Of a DNA stretch of 64,000 bases, positions 1-9,018 are shown in pieces. How positions within the stretch are numbered: position 1 is the stretch's first letter; each line of letters begins with the position of its first letter. The DNA comes from Oligoflexales bacterium (GTDB lineage Bacteria; Bdellovibrionota_B; Oligoflexia; Oligoflexales; JALZUQ01). The stretch is from NCBI GenBank assembly GCA_023301465.1, contig JALZUQ010000046.1, positions 1 to 64,000 on the forward strand. The letters run 5' to 3'. The notes below the pieces were generated by a model that did not search any database, was not told the origin of the DNA, and saw only the letters and a program-made list of their open reading frames with translations. A program made the translations under genes and the position numbers.

Positions 1-160
1 TACTGCTATCGGCACTTTTTGCGTTTATTTAAGAGGGGAAAATTATTATGTTTAATATTAGGTGTTTAGTCAGCAATTGTTGGTAGGTTGGCCAAAGTGA
101 GAATGATGGGCTTTATATCATTTGCAGTAAGCTCAATTTACGATGTTTAGTATTCAGTTT
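1..160. other. left edge, no gene assigned
   Basis: Only a few short open frames are visible here. One 12-codon frame starts with ATG at 48 behind a GAGGGG ribosome-site-like stretch and stops at 86. Nothing can be assigned to it. The flanking minus-strand lipoprotein gene ends at 161. Confidence 0.4.
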
Positions 161-2755
161 TTATAGGCAAGAACATACTCTATAATGATTTATGTCTTTA
201 GCATTCGAGCTGGTTGGCAAAGCTGAGCCAGATGAATCTGAAGTAAATGTTCTTGGAACAAGGTCTCCGCCGAGAGCTTGTACAAAAGAGCAGCCGATAC
301 CTTGATCGTTTATTTGAGAAGCATTTGCGTCGTAGCTAGACATGTCTCCAATAGTCAATCCTGCATCAAGCCCTGATTGTATAGAGGGTAAATTTAATAG
401 AGCGAGGCATTGAGAAGAGTCTATTCTGTCAGAACCCACAAAAAACCTAGTTGCAGCGTGATCTGATAATGATTGTGCTCCACAAATATCTGCACAACTT
501 TGATCTCCAGCAAATGTTTGATCCATAAACCAACAAATTCCATTTGAGGTTTGTCCTATCTCTCCAAAAAGAACTCCTGGGCTTGGACAGTTTGCTTTCA
601 CATGGAAGTTTAGAGGTGTTTGAGCGTTAACAATATTTAAAGGATTTGTATTTGATGTAAGAGACGGTGTAAATGATCCAGTGCCTAACTCCGTGCCTTC
701 AATAACAATCCTGCTATCTATGCACAATGTATTGGAAACGATTCCAAATATATTTCCAAAACGATTAAAGCTGTTGGTGCCACTATAATCAAAAGTAAAA
801 GATGGAGTATAGTCTGCACAAGTCGTGTGAAAATCGACAATGCTACCATCAGTTCGTTGTACTTGTGCTTCAAATGTACGCGTTTCTTCAAATATAAACT
901 CTGGATCAAAGGGGCCACCTGAAATATCTGTTAGGATAATATCATCAAATACAGCGGGGCCTACATTTATTGATAGGCTGCCTTGAATACCACTTACATT
1001 AGCATTTAGTATAAATGAACCTTCCCTTAGTGATTGAACGTCACCATGATCCGTGGAGTTATCAACATAAGCAGGAGGTTCAATCCCAGAAAAAGAATTG
1101 ATAAACCAAAAAGCTTGGTTGCTTGCAAGTAGGTGCGGTCCTGGGTTAACTGCCTCATCTGAGAAGGTTCCAAATACTTGAAAGGTTTCAATTTTACCTA
1201 AATCAATATTAGTGTCATTGTCTACAGCCTGAATGGAAATACTATTTAATGTTGAATTTGAAACAGCAAGTGGAAATGTTAAGCTTACACCTTTATACAG
1301 TAAGTTCATCATGCCCGTTTGTGCTTGTTCAGCAGTGAGTGTGATTTCATCTACTGTCGGTTTTGAGATTTTAGCCATAGTGCTGGGGCTGACCGTGATA
1401 TTAAGACCTGATCCAAAACTTTCTGTGATATTTTGAAAGCTGTTATTGGTCATCTTTGCCCATACCGTAAAAGTTTCTGTGAGTCCGGCAGGTTTTGAAA
1501 TTGAATCGACTGCTTCAAAAGGTGAAACTGTTGAGCGAATTTCCAAAGAAACAGGTTGAATAGGATCAACAATAATATTGATGCTTTCAGTGAAGCCATT
1601 AAGATTTGCTTGAATACTAGTAGTGCCGGAGTTATTGGCAAAAACCAAACCTGAAGAACTAACAGATGCTACTCCAGTATTTAGTGACGACCAACTAGCT
1701 GCACTGGTCATATCTTGTTGAGAATTATCTGTAAGGGTTGTGATAAGTGTTAGTTGAGAGCTTAGTCCGTTAGCAATTGTTAAGCTTGTGGGGCTTATAG
1801 CAATGTTTTTAATCGTTGGTTGAATGACGTTGACTTGAATTTCAATGGTCTTACCATTATATGTGGCTTTGATAGTATCAGACCCAAGAGTGGTTGTTTC
1901 AATGAGCCCCTCTGAATTCACAGAAACAATACCATTTACGGTTTGATATTCTGTGATATCTGTGACGTTTTCAACACTTAGATCACTAAAATGAGCACTC
2001 ATACTTAATTGTGCACTAGAGCCAAGTGCAATTGTTTTAATTGGGTCTTCTGTCGTAAGAAATTCAAAAGAGGGGGGATTGATTGTCAATGTTGTGCTAG
2101 TTGATTTTCCTTGAAAGCTTGCATTAATATCTGCATCCCCCGCTTCGAGTAAGTCGAGCGAGATGATGCTGGTATTTTTATCTACGCTTAAACGACTTGA
2201 GTTTGATGAAGACCAAATACAATCTAAACTGTGGTCAATAACGATTCCATTTGTGTAAATACCAAGGCATTTGGTTTGGATACGATTTCCGCTATAAAAA
2301 GTTTGAGTCGGTAATTGTATATTTAACTCGTTTAACTCTTCTGGTAACACTATAATGTCAATGGTTTTCTCAATATTTGCAAAACTTGCCGTAAGTGAAA
2401 CGGTTCCTTGTCTATGTGTTTGAATTAAAGTGTCGTTATTTTCGTTTTTAATGATAGTCGCAACAGACCCATCAGAAACTTGAAAAATTGAAAGATTAGT
2501 AATGTTTTGTGTTGAATCATCTAAGTAGATCGCATCTAACTGAATGGCACTATTTTTGCCAGCAACGATCACTACTGGATTGATTTTTAATTGCAAATCA
2601 AGGACACCAAAATCCTTTGTAACATTAGAATTTTCAGTTGCTCCTAGTTGTGTCGAATGAGGGTTTACGTTTTTAGAATCTAAGCATCCAGTGCTAAAGA
2701 CAACAATTGACAAGCAATAGATAAGATATGCAAATTTGTAATTAAAAGAAAACAT
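161..2755 (-). CDS. BID_2-type Ig-repeat lipoprotein with 8-Cys C-terminal domain
   Basis: Predicted surface or outer-membrane lipoprotein of 864 residues. A hydrophobic leader ends in a lipobox (FSTGC, Cys24). Residues about 45-715 are beta-rich Ig-like repeats of the bacterial BID_2 kind, with recurring patterns such as 'WSS..TGVASVSSSG' and 'G.TSIQA...G'. Residues 723-864 form a separate module with eight cysteines: C723, C741, C754-x3-C758, C783 (in QCLA), C822 and a terminal CSC (C861, C863). The next gene, divergently transcribed, has the same module. BID_2 repeats are known as spacers in adhesins and other surface proteins; the ligand is unknown. Function is inference, the architecture is seen. 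Confidence 0.85.
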   Translation of the reverse strand: MFSFNYKFAYLIYCLSIVVFSTGCLDSKNVNPHSTQLGATENSNVTKDFGVLDLQLKINPVVIVAGKNSAIQLDAIYLDDSTQNITNLSIFQVSDGSVATIIKNENNDTLIQTHRQGTVSLTASFANIEKTIDIIVLPEELNELNIQLPTQTFYSGNRIQTKCLGIYTNGIVIDHSLDCIWSSSNSSRLSVDKNTSIISLDLLEAGDADINASFQGKSTSTTLTINPPSFEFLTTEDPIKTIALGSSAQLSMSAHFSDLSVENVTDITEYQTVNGIVSVNSEGLIETTTLGSDTIKATYNGKTIEIQVNVIQPTIKNIAISPTSLTIANGLSSQLTLITTLTDNSQQDMTSAASWSSLNTGVASVSSSGLVFANNSGTTSIQANLNGFTESINIIVDPIQPVSLEIRSTVSPFEAVDSISKPAGLTETFTVWAKMTNNSFQNITESFGSGLNITVSPSTMAKISKPTVDEITLTAEQAQTGMMNLLYKGVSLTFPLAVSNSTLNSISIQAVDNDTNIDLGKIETFQVFGTFSDEAVNPGPHLLASNQAFWFINSFSGIEPPAYVDNSTDHGDVQSLREGSFILNANVSGIQGSLSINVGPAVFDDIILTDISGGPFDPEFIFEETRTFEAQVQRTDGSIVDFHTTCADYTPSFTFDYSGTNSFNRFGNIFGIVSNTLCIDSRIVIEGTELGTGSFTPSLTSNTNPLNIVNAQTPLNFHVKANCPSPGVLFGEIGQTSNGICWFMDQTFAGDQSCADICGAQSLSDHAATRFFVGSDRIDSSQCLALLNLPSIQSGLDAGLTIGDMSSYDANASQINDQGIGCSFVQALGGDLVPRTFTSDSSGSALPTSSNAKDINHYRVCSCL

Positions 2756-3016
2756 GTTTATGTGGGGAATCTCCTGTAAACATACAATAATATTATGTTT
2801 GTTTTCGGTATAAATCTGGTTTTCTCAACTCTATATTAAAAGGTCTGTAAATTCAGTTGGTTGAGTTGAAGGTGTAGTTAATTATTGAGGGTGTTTGAAT
2901 ACTTCAATGAAAGAGAGTCTATTTAATAAAAGAATACAAGGTGTTAACGGTGGAGCTCATTATTTCTGAGTAAATATTCGAACTATATAGCATGAAGAGG
3001 GAAAAGGTTTTCTGTG
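2756..3016. promoter_or_regulatory. divergent promoter region of the two Ig-repeat lipoproteins
   Basis: About 260 bp of AT-rich DNA separate the two divergent lipoprotein genes, so promoters for both must lie here. An inverted repeat (AAACATA, 9-nt spacer, TATGTTT) lies close to the left-hand gene's start, and could be an operator. No -35/-10 pair stands out. Confidence 0.35.
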
Positions 3017-5641
3017 ATGTCTTTCAAATTGGTTCAATTGATAATATTAAGGGTCGGTATAGCACTGATTGCCTTAGGTCATTTGGCTTGTGACCAAGCT
3101 TCACAAAGTCAAGTCTCTCAAGGCAGCACTTCATTTTTGGAGCCAGATATTTCATTAAGCGAAGCTTCCAATGATAATATACTTGCAGGAATTTCAAATA
3201 ATGGAGACAACACTGAGAAGTGGGAGCTTCAAAATACAACTTCAAATATAAGTAATGAAAGTGCAACCATCGGTCAGAATTTTGATGTGAAAATAAATGC
3301 ACATTACGCCCTTGGTGATCAACAACGAATTATTTTGGCAAACGATCAATTCGTGTGGAGTGTTTCAGGTGATGAGATTATTAAAGAAATCGCAAAAGGA
3401 AAGTTCTTGGCAATAGGTATTGGTGCCGTTAAAATCACAGCTTCATGGGAAAAACATGATGTGTCATATGAATACGATGTTCAAGTAGTTGACTCTGGTA
3501 TTGTTAGTGTTGCCTTGAGTCAACAAAAAGGCACATTGAAATTAGATGATGTTATTGGCCCCATTTCAATTCGAGGTTTCTATCCAGATGGAACTTCAAC
3601 CAACATCACAAACTCCAGTACACTTATACCTAATAATAGTGATGATCATTTTATTGTTTCTAAAAGTTCTAATGATGAGTTTTTTATTAAAGCGGTAAAG
3701 TCTGGTGCAGGATCTCTAAAGTTAGCTTATGAGGATCATTTAGAAAAGTTTGATATTCAGGTGACAGGGCCTGATTTTTTGAAATTCATTGAGCTAGTTG
3801 AAGTTCCAGGTGGAGTAGTTGTTGGTACTGACTCAAACTTAGACTTGCAGGCGTTGTACTCTGATAATACTACTCGTAATATATCGGACCGTGTTAGTTG
3901 GGAAGTGTCCCCAAACTGGGCTGCAAAAGTTGAGTATAATGTTGACACTCAAAAAATGCTTCTTAAACCTCTCGTTTCAGGCTTGGTAACTTTAAGGGCT
4001 TCATATGAAGGGAAGTTTCTGGAGCAAGAAGTTTTTATAGACACAGGTGCACCTGTAGAATCTTTGGAGATTAATACATCAATCATCTTACCTTTAGGGG
4101 CAGAGCTTTCTTTGCCACTTATAGGAAAAACTTCTTTGGGTTTAGTAAATATAACATATAGATCTTCTTGGGTGTCTGTTCCTGAAGGCCAATCTTTTTT
4201 TACATTTGATTACGATAGAGATACCAATAGTAGAATATTAAAACCTATTGCAATTGGATCTTCGACGTTACAAGTAAGTTACCCAGGGCATGAACCGATT
4301 GAAATTCAGGTACAAGTAACAGAAGCAGCAGTTGAGAGCATTCATGTTTTTCCAAAGAATACTAATTTGGTTCATCCCTTAGAAATAACCTGTGGTGTTG
4401 ATGAAGCTCAGTACTTGGTGCGTGCAACTTTAACCAATGGACAACAGATACAGATAAATGATGAAGATGTCCAATGGAGTGCAAGTAATTCTAAGCTTGA
4501 AGAGAAGGATGGAGAAAAGGGAACTCTGATTGCTATAGCAGAAGGAAATGAGACAATTGAAGCAACTTATTTAGATCCTATTACATCCATAGAGCACAAA
4601 GCTAATGCTGAAGTTGAAGTGCTAGCTCCTCATAGAGTTGGTATTCAAATACAAGCTGATGTTAACTCACTTGAAATGGGTAAAGACTTTGACTTTTCTG
4701 TCTTTAAAACATTTACTTGTGGCGACCCTGTTCCTGTAACCAATACTGCAAATTTTTATGTCTGGGAAGTTGTGCAGGGTTTGAATCAACCAAATATTGT
4801 TAGTTTTAATAATAATCAAAGAGGTGTCTTGTCAACCTCTGGTTCATTAGCCTCAACTTCTTTAGTAGAGGTCAAGTTAACAAGTAATGCTCCAGGAGAA
4901 CTGGAATATACTGCAAGCTCAAATGTAAATGTTCTTCCAGAGACGCTAGCAAGCTTTGAGTTTGACTATGGAGCAACTGTTGAGTTTACATTTGGTAAGA
5001 GTTATCAAATGTCAGTCATTGATTCCTTTCAGCCGCACTTACGCGGAGAATTGACGAATGGAATTGAAGTAGATCATGCATATATTACTCAAAACCATAT
5101 CATAAAATATGAGGTAATCAGTGAACAAGACCCTATTTTAGTTGATGACTTAGGGGTTGTTTTTGGTAATGAAATTGCTAGTGGGTTGTTGTCTGTTGAG
5201 ATTGAAAATGTAAGCAAAGAGCATACAAGTATTACTGTAACAGCTCCTTGTCCAAAAGACTCATTTGGTAACTGTATAGGTAGATTGTATGATCAAAAAC
5301 ATTGGTGGTTTCTTGGTAATGTAGGGGAGTCATGCCAGCAAGTTTGTGATCAAATCGTTGATGATATCGGGGTTGCTGTTGTTGATACAAAAGGAACTTA
5401 TGGAGTTGGGCACCTTGATTCCATAGGCGGTACGCAGTGTCTTGCTACTATGGATTTTATATCTGGCAAAACTCCTTTGACAGAAGCTGGCGGTCTTGAT
5501 TTTACTGGATCAAGTGGTTGGGGAGTTGGTTGTGGTTTGTTTCCTTCAAGTGGAAGTACCTACAGAATTTCAAGTCCTAATACGAATGCTTCAGACTCAT
5601 TGCCTGCATTTAGAAGGTTGTGCTCTTGTAAGGGGATTTAA
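3017..5641 (+). CDS. Ig-repeat lipoprotein with 8-Cys C-terminal domain, paralogue of the divergent gene
   Basis: Predicted lipoprotein of 874 residues. The leader reaches a cysteine in the context GHLAC, an imperfect lipobox. A GTG lies directly before the chosen ATG, so the start could be 3014. The middle consists of Ig/BID_2-like beta repeats ('SLKLAYEDHLEKFDIQV', 'VTLRASYEGKFLEQEV', 'STLQVSYPGHEPIEIQV'). The last 130 residues carry eight cysteines in the same order as the divergent neighbour (C, C, CxxxC, QCLA, GC, CSC), while the repeats are much less alike. This suggests an old duplication or a shared modular tail. Likely exported and surface-exposed; partner unknown. Confidence 0.85.
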   Translation: MSFKLVQLIILRVGIALIALGHLACDQASQSQVSQGSTSFLEPDISLSEASNDNILAGISNNGDNTEKWELQNTTSNISNESATIGQNFDVKINAHYALGDQQRIILANDQFVWSVSGDEIIKEIAKGKFLAIGIGAVKITASWEKHDVSYEYDVQVVDSGIVSVALSQQKGTLKLDDVIGPISIRGFYPDGTSTNITNSSTLIPNNSDDHFIVSKSSNDEFFIKAVKSGAGSLKLAYEDHLEKFDIQVTGPDFLKFIELVEVPGGVVVGTDSNLDLQALYSDNTTRNISDRVSWEVSPNWAAKVEYNVDTQKMLLKPLVSGLVTLRASYEGKFLEQEVFIDTGAPVESLEINTSIILPLGAELSLPLIGKTSLGLVNITYRSSWVSVPEGQSFFTFDYDRDTNSRILKPIAIGSSTLQVSYPGHEPIEIQVQVTEAAVESIHVFPKNTNLVHPLEITCGVDEAQYLVRATLTNGQQIQINDEDVQWSASNSKLEEKDGEKGTLIAIAEGNETIEATYLDPITSIEHKANAEVEVLAPHRVGIQIQADVNSLEMGKDFDFSVFKTFTCGDPVPVTNTANFYVWEVVQGLNQPNIVSFNNNQRGVLSTSGSLASTSLVEVKLTSNAPGELEYTASSNVNVLPETLASFEFDYGATVEFTFGKSYQMSVIDSFQPHLRGELTNGIEVDHAYITQNHIIKYEVISEQDPILVDDLGVVFGNEIASGLLSVEIENVSKEHTSITVTAPCPKDSFGNCIGRLYDQKHWWFLGNVGESCQQVCDQIVDDIGVAVVDTKGTYGVGHLDSIGGTQCLATMDFISGKTPLTEAGGLDFTGSSGWGVGCGLFPSSGSTYRISSPNTNASDSLPAFRRLCSCKGI

Positions 5642-5654
5642 GTCAAAGTCGATA

Positions 5655-6791
5655 CTACTGAAAAATATGGTGACGTGATGAATTTCCTCTAAAATCAGAT
5701 GTTTTTTTAATACAGATTCTTTGGTCGGCAAGTTGTTTTATAAGTTTGTCTTTGAAGTACATTGAAATTTCATAAGTAGTGCAACCTAAAGAGAGTTTTA
5801 CTTTTTTTGAGGGTTTTAATGAAGTTAGTTTTATGATTTTTGAATCGATATGAAAGTCTGCTTCGAATCCTTTGTCTATCTGACCACTAAAGACAACGTC
5901 AATGGATGAATGATCAGAATAGTAATTTGCATGATTAACCGGCGATTTCTTGTTCAAAAACTTATCTAATGGTATCTCTAAGCTGTCTTGGCTCTGAATG
6001 AATGTAAATTCAGTCCATTTCTTTCCTGATATCTTGAGGACATTGCTTTGGTAGTTCATGTCTGAGCTCATTACTTGAATAAAATGCCCTTTAAAAGCTG
6101 AGAAATTGTGTGATGCGTTATTATCTTGAGTGGTAATAACGGGTACGCCTCTTGGTTGATTCGATTGCCAAATAAAAACATAGTACTCTTTTATAGAGGA
6201 TGTCTTTTGCCAGGAAAGATTAACTTGAAGTTCATCTCCTGAAGATAAAAAAGACATGTTTTTATATGGGTATATCCATTTTATTTTTTTGTGTTTTTTT
6301 TGCAAATAGACACTGTTTGGTTCTTTTGATTTGTTGAATTCATTAAACTTTTTTTGTTCGTCTAACCAAAAATTATTAACTGACATCATCATATCTTGAT
6401 TCCATGCATCAGACCAAAAAGAATATTCTTGAGGTGTGTTGTCATCATTAAACTGCTTTAAAAATTTTTGAGTGTTTTCTAAAAAGGTGGTTTTACCAGA
6501 AGTTTCTTTGATTAGCTGAGGTGATAGTCTTATAATGGTTTGGCCATTAAATTCCAGAGTTTTGCTTTTAGATTTTTTGGATGAGAGTTTTATTTTTAAA
6601 ATTGAATCTTGATTCATTTGAATAAGATCGCCATAGTTTAGGTTTTTTCTTTGGCAAACGTCTAAGCTTTTTAGGCTAAAGGCACCAATAATATGAATGT
6701 TTCCCTTGCACGATATGACTTCAATGTTCCCAAATAAGTTTGAATGCGACAGTATGCCGGTAACAATTAAAATAAAAAATTTAAACAACAT
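5655..6791 (-). CDS. exported FecR-like domain protein of the motor operon
   Basis: Predicted exported protein of 378 residues, the last gene of the minus-strand operon containing the Mot and FliF/FliG-like genes. ATG at 6791 begins a signal peptide (MLFKFFILIVTGILSHS); a TTG start at 6812 would add seven residues. After the leader, residues about 20-95 resemble a FecR periplasmic domain ('GNIHIIGAFSLKSLDVC', 'LNYGDLIQMNQDSILKIKL', 'NGQTIIRLSP'). A fibronectin-III-like stretch follows at about 190-260 ('VNLSWQKTSSIKEYYVFIW'). The start overlaps the upstream gene's end by 11 bp, implying coupled translation. A periplasmic structural or regulatory role in the motor is inference from context. 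Confidence 0.75.
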   Translation of the reverse strand: MLFKFFILIVTGILSHSNLFGNIEVISCKGNIHIIGAFSLKSLDVCQRKNLNYGDLIQMNQDSILKIKLSSKKSKSKTLEFNGQTIIRLSPQLIKETSGKTTFLENTQKFLKQFNDDNTPQEYSFWSDAWNQDMMMSVNNFWLDEQKKFNEFNKSKEPNSVYLQKKHKKIKWIYPYKNMSFLSSGDELQVNLSWQKTSSIKEYYVFIWQSNQPRGVPVITTQDNNASHNFSAFKGHFIQVMSSDMNYQSNVLKISGKKWTEFTFIQSQDSLEIPLDKFLNKKSPVNHANYYSDHSSIDVVFSGQIDKGFEADFHIDSKIIKLTSLKPSKKVKLSLGCTTYEISMYFKDKLIKQLADQRICIKKTSDFRGNSSRHHIFQ

Positions 6792-7431
6792 GCTTGGTTC
6801 TCGTGGCGGCAAGGTAGTTGAAGTACGTGATGATTGTGCTGAAAGATATAAGCAGTAAAATCCACCATCTGTAAATATAGGTTATTTTTTTTATAAAAAA
6901 GTCTGCTGGGACTTCGCTGAATGAAATCAAATTTGTTCTTGGGATCGTTGTATATGCATGAAAACCTTTCTTTGATACGAAGCTATAAGACTGCAAGGGG
7001 TTGCGTATAAAACTTTGGACAGACTTAAATGATGAAACACTATTTGTTTGTACGTTCTTTTGATTGGAAAAAATCACATCGCCAGCTTTAGTCATGATGA
7101 AACTATTAGTGGTGTTTTTGAATAAAGGTGAGCTAGTAGAGATCATAGATTGTATTTTTAATTTTCTTTTTAAGGTTTTATGTCCTTGTATCTCAATTGT
7201 GTTGTTCTTATTAATGATGTATTTTGTTTGTTTGTCTTTAGAGAAAATGTCGTCTAAGTTGTTGGTAATATGTGCGTTAGTGCTATGGAAGTTTTGAAAG
7301 AAAAACATGACTTCTTTTGGCTGTAAATCTTTTGTCCAAGCGGTATACACGATGAGAAAAAAACAACCAGTAAACACTAAGGGTTGAATAATAAATAACA
7401 ATTTAAGTAAGTTTGATTTTAATCTTTTCAT
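6781..7431 (-). CDS. two-TM membrane protein with Cache-like extracytoplasmic domain
   Basis: Membrane protein of 216 residues. There is one transmembrane helix near the N-terminus (about 10-30) and one near the C-terminus (about 187-207), with about 155 extracytoplasmic residues between them. That loop has the feel of a Cache-type sensor ('IMTKAGDVIFSNQ', 'FHAYTTIPRTNLISFSEVP', 'FFIKKI' running into the second helix). It has no HAMP, kinase, GGDEF or methyl-accepting domain after the second helix; only about eight residues follow. It sits 5 bp after motB, so it may sense a signal or modulate the stator. Domain call is by eye. Confidence 0.7.
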   Translation of the reverse strand: MKRLKSNLLKLLFIIQPLVFTGCFFLIVYTAWTKDLQPKEVMFFFQNFHSTNAHITNNLDDIFSKDKQTKYIINKNNTIEIQGHKTLKRKLKIQSMISTSSPLFKNTTNSFIMTKAGDVIFSNQKNVQTNSVSSFKSVQSFIRNPLQSYSFVSKKGFHAYTTIPRTNLISFSEVPADFFIKKITYIYRWWILLLISFSTIITYFNYLAATRTKHVV

Positions 7432-7436
7432 TTTTG

Positions 7437-8207
7437 TTAGTTACTTTCGTTTTTTTTAACTTCAATGGTGACACGTCTATTTAACGCTTGGTTTTCTAGT
7501 ATAGGTTTACCATCTGCTGAAAAGTTAGGGGCGATAGGGTCGTAACTTGCTCGGCCAATTGCTTGAATACGCTCAGGTTTTATGCCGTTTTTCATGAAAA
7601 ACCTCGAAACACTTAATGACCTTGCTGTTGATAACTCCCAATTGTCTTTGTAAAGACCGTTTTTAATGGGTGTTGGATCAGTATGCCCTGTGATGTGTAA
7701 AGAGTAAGAGTTTGGAATGTTTTTAATTTTTTCTGTGATTGCTTTTAGAATGATCTTGCTTTTTTGAGTAAGTTTGTTGGAGCCAGTCTGAAAAAGTTTT
7801 ACAGAGGGGATTACTATCTTCAGTAAATCTTCATTTTTTTGATCGACCCATTGGTGTAGGCTTTTTTGTAATTTTTTGATGGTTTTCTTATCTGTTTTAT
7901 CTCTAAATATTTTTTTTGCTATTGTATTTGGGTTGTCCTCTAAGTTTAAGGCTGCAAGTAATAGTTTTACTGCACGTACTTCTTTATTGTTATTAGGTAC
8001 ACCAATGTTTTTTTTGCTTTTACTGTCTTCGCGACCAGAAAATTCTTTGCTCATAGCTTCTTTGAAGGATTCAACATCAGATTGGTTTTTTTGTGAAATT
8101 GCAAAAAAGATAATAAAAAAGATAAGTAATAGTGACATCATATCTGCGTATGAGTATATCCAGTTTTCGTCTGATTGTTGTTTTCTTACTTTTTTATTAA
8201 TTGCCAT
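7437..8207 (-). CDS. motB: MotB-family stator protein with OmpA-like domain
   Basis: Ion-channel stator subunit of 256 residues. A short basic N-terminus leads into the single transmembrane helix, which carries the proton-binding aspartate of the family (SYADMMSLLLIFF, D22). A linker follows, then a C-terminal OmpA/MotB peptidoglycan-binding domain at about 125-250 ('LHITGHTDPTPI', 'NWELSTARSLSVSRFF', 'ALNRRVTIEV'). It lies 16 bp downstream of motA. The family converts ion flow into torque on FliG. Here no flagellar gene lies nearby, but a FliG-like protein is encoded just upstream in the same operon, so that is the likely partner. Confidence 0.93.
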   Translation of the reverse strand: MAINKKVRKQQSDENWIYSYADMMSLLLIFFIIFFAISQKNQSDVESFKEAMSKEFSGREDSKSKKNIGVPNNNKEVRAVKLLLAALNLEDNPNTIAKKIFRDKTDKKTIKKLQKSLHQWVDQKNEDLLKIVIPSVKLFQTGSNKLTQKSKIILKAITEKIKNIPNSYSLHITGHTDPTPIKNGLYKDNWELSTARSLSVSRFFMKNGIKPERIQAIGRASYDPIAPNFSADGKPILENQALNRRVTIEVKKNESN

Positions 8208-8223
8208 GATTTAACACCTGTTT

Positions 8224-9006
8224 TTAACGTTGATAGCTTCTCTCACCTGGCAATACAAATGAATTGAGTTTTTCTCTAATAAAAAGTGTTGGTAGTCTCT
8301 GTCCTACAAGTATTGCACCTTCAATAGCAATTCGCCTTTTGATGTCATCTTCAATGGTTTTTTGTGTGATGTTTTCAGCAAATGGGATAAGTACCATGTT
8401 AGATAAAGCTACACCATATAGGGTGGTGAGTAGGGCGATTGACATTGCAGGTCCAATCATAGATTGGCCTTCAGAATCACCTAAGTTTTGAAGGACGGCA
8501 ATGAGGCCAAGTGTCGTACCCATCAAACCAAATGCTGGTGGAAACTTTGAAATGATACTAAATACCTCAGCTTCACTCATGTAGCGTTCTGATTGAGTAT
8601 TATAGCGTTGCTCCAGTAGTTCTCTGAGTTGATCCAAAGTTATTTCAGAGTCAATCCAAAGCACAGCTTGAAATGCATCTTTTACAAAAAGATCATCTAT
8701 AGACTCTAGTTTTTGTTCAAATGCTACTGGGTTATCTAAGAAAATTTCATTGTATTGGCAGATTTCTTCAATTAACTCAGAGTAAATAGTAATATCTTTT
8801 CCAAATAATCTTCTGAACACGACTTTAAAAAGTACAATGAGCCTTTTGATGGGAAAACAAATAAATGTAACAGCAAGTGTGCCACCGAGGACCAAAAGCC
8901 CTGCTTTAAAGTCAAAGAATACATAGATGTTATCTAAAGACTGAGTAACAGAGATAATAAATATGATAACAGCAGCTAAAAAGCCCATAAATGTTGCAGC
9001 GTTCAT
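8224..9006 (-). CDS. motA: MotA-family stator protein
   Basis: Inner-membrane stator subunit of 260 residues, the usual length for MotA. It has four transmembrane segments (about 5-23, 34-53, 157-175, 186-208) and a large cytoplasmic loop at about 55-150 between helices 2 and 3. Family motifs are present: 'GGTLAVTFICFP' in helix 2, 'FPPAFGLMGTTLGLI' at the start of helix 3, and 'TTLYGVALSNMVLIPFAE' in helix 4. P157 and P208 are candidates for the two conserved channel prolines. The cytoplasmic loop is what contacts FliG in flagella. The gene follows the FliF/FliG-like gene by 12 bp. Confidence 0.93.
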   Translation of the reverse strand: MNAATFMGFLAAVIIFIISVTQSLDNIYVFFDFKAGLLVLGGTLAVTFICFPIKRLIVLFKVVFRRLFGKDITIYSELIEEICQYNEIFLDNPVAFEQKLESIDDLFVKDAFQAVLWIDSEITLDQLRELLEQRYNTQSERYMSEAEVFSIISKFPPAFGLMGTTLGLIAVLQNLGDSEGQSMIGPAMSIALLTTLYGVALSNMVLIPFAENITQKTIEDDIKRRIAIEGAILVGQRLPTLFIREKLNSFVLPGERSYQR

Positions 9007-9018
9007 GGTTGTTTCCTA

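Noticed and set aside
7437-9006. TolQR or ExbBD energy-transducing pair
   Set aside because: Four helices with a large loop and the OmpA-like C-terminal domain with NWELS fit MotA/MotB, not TolQ/TolR.
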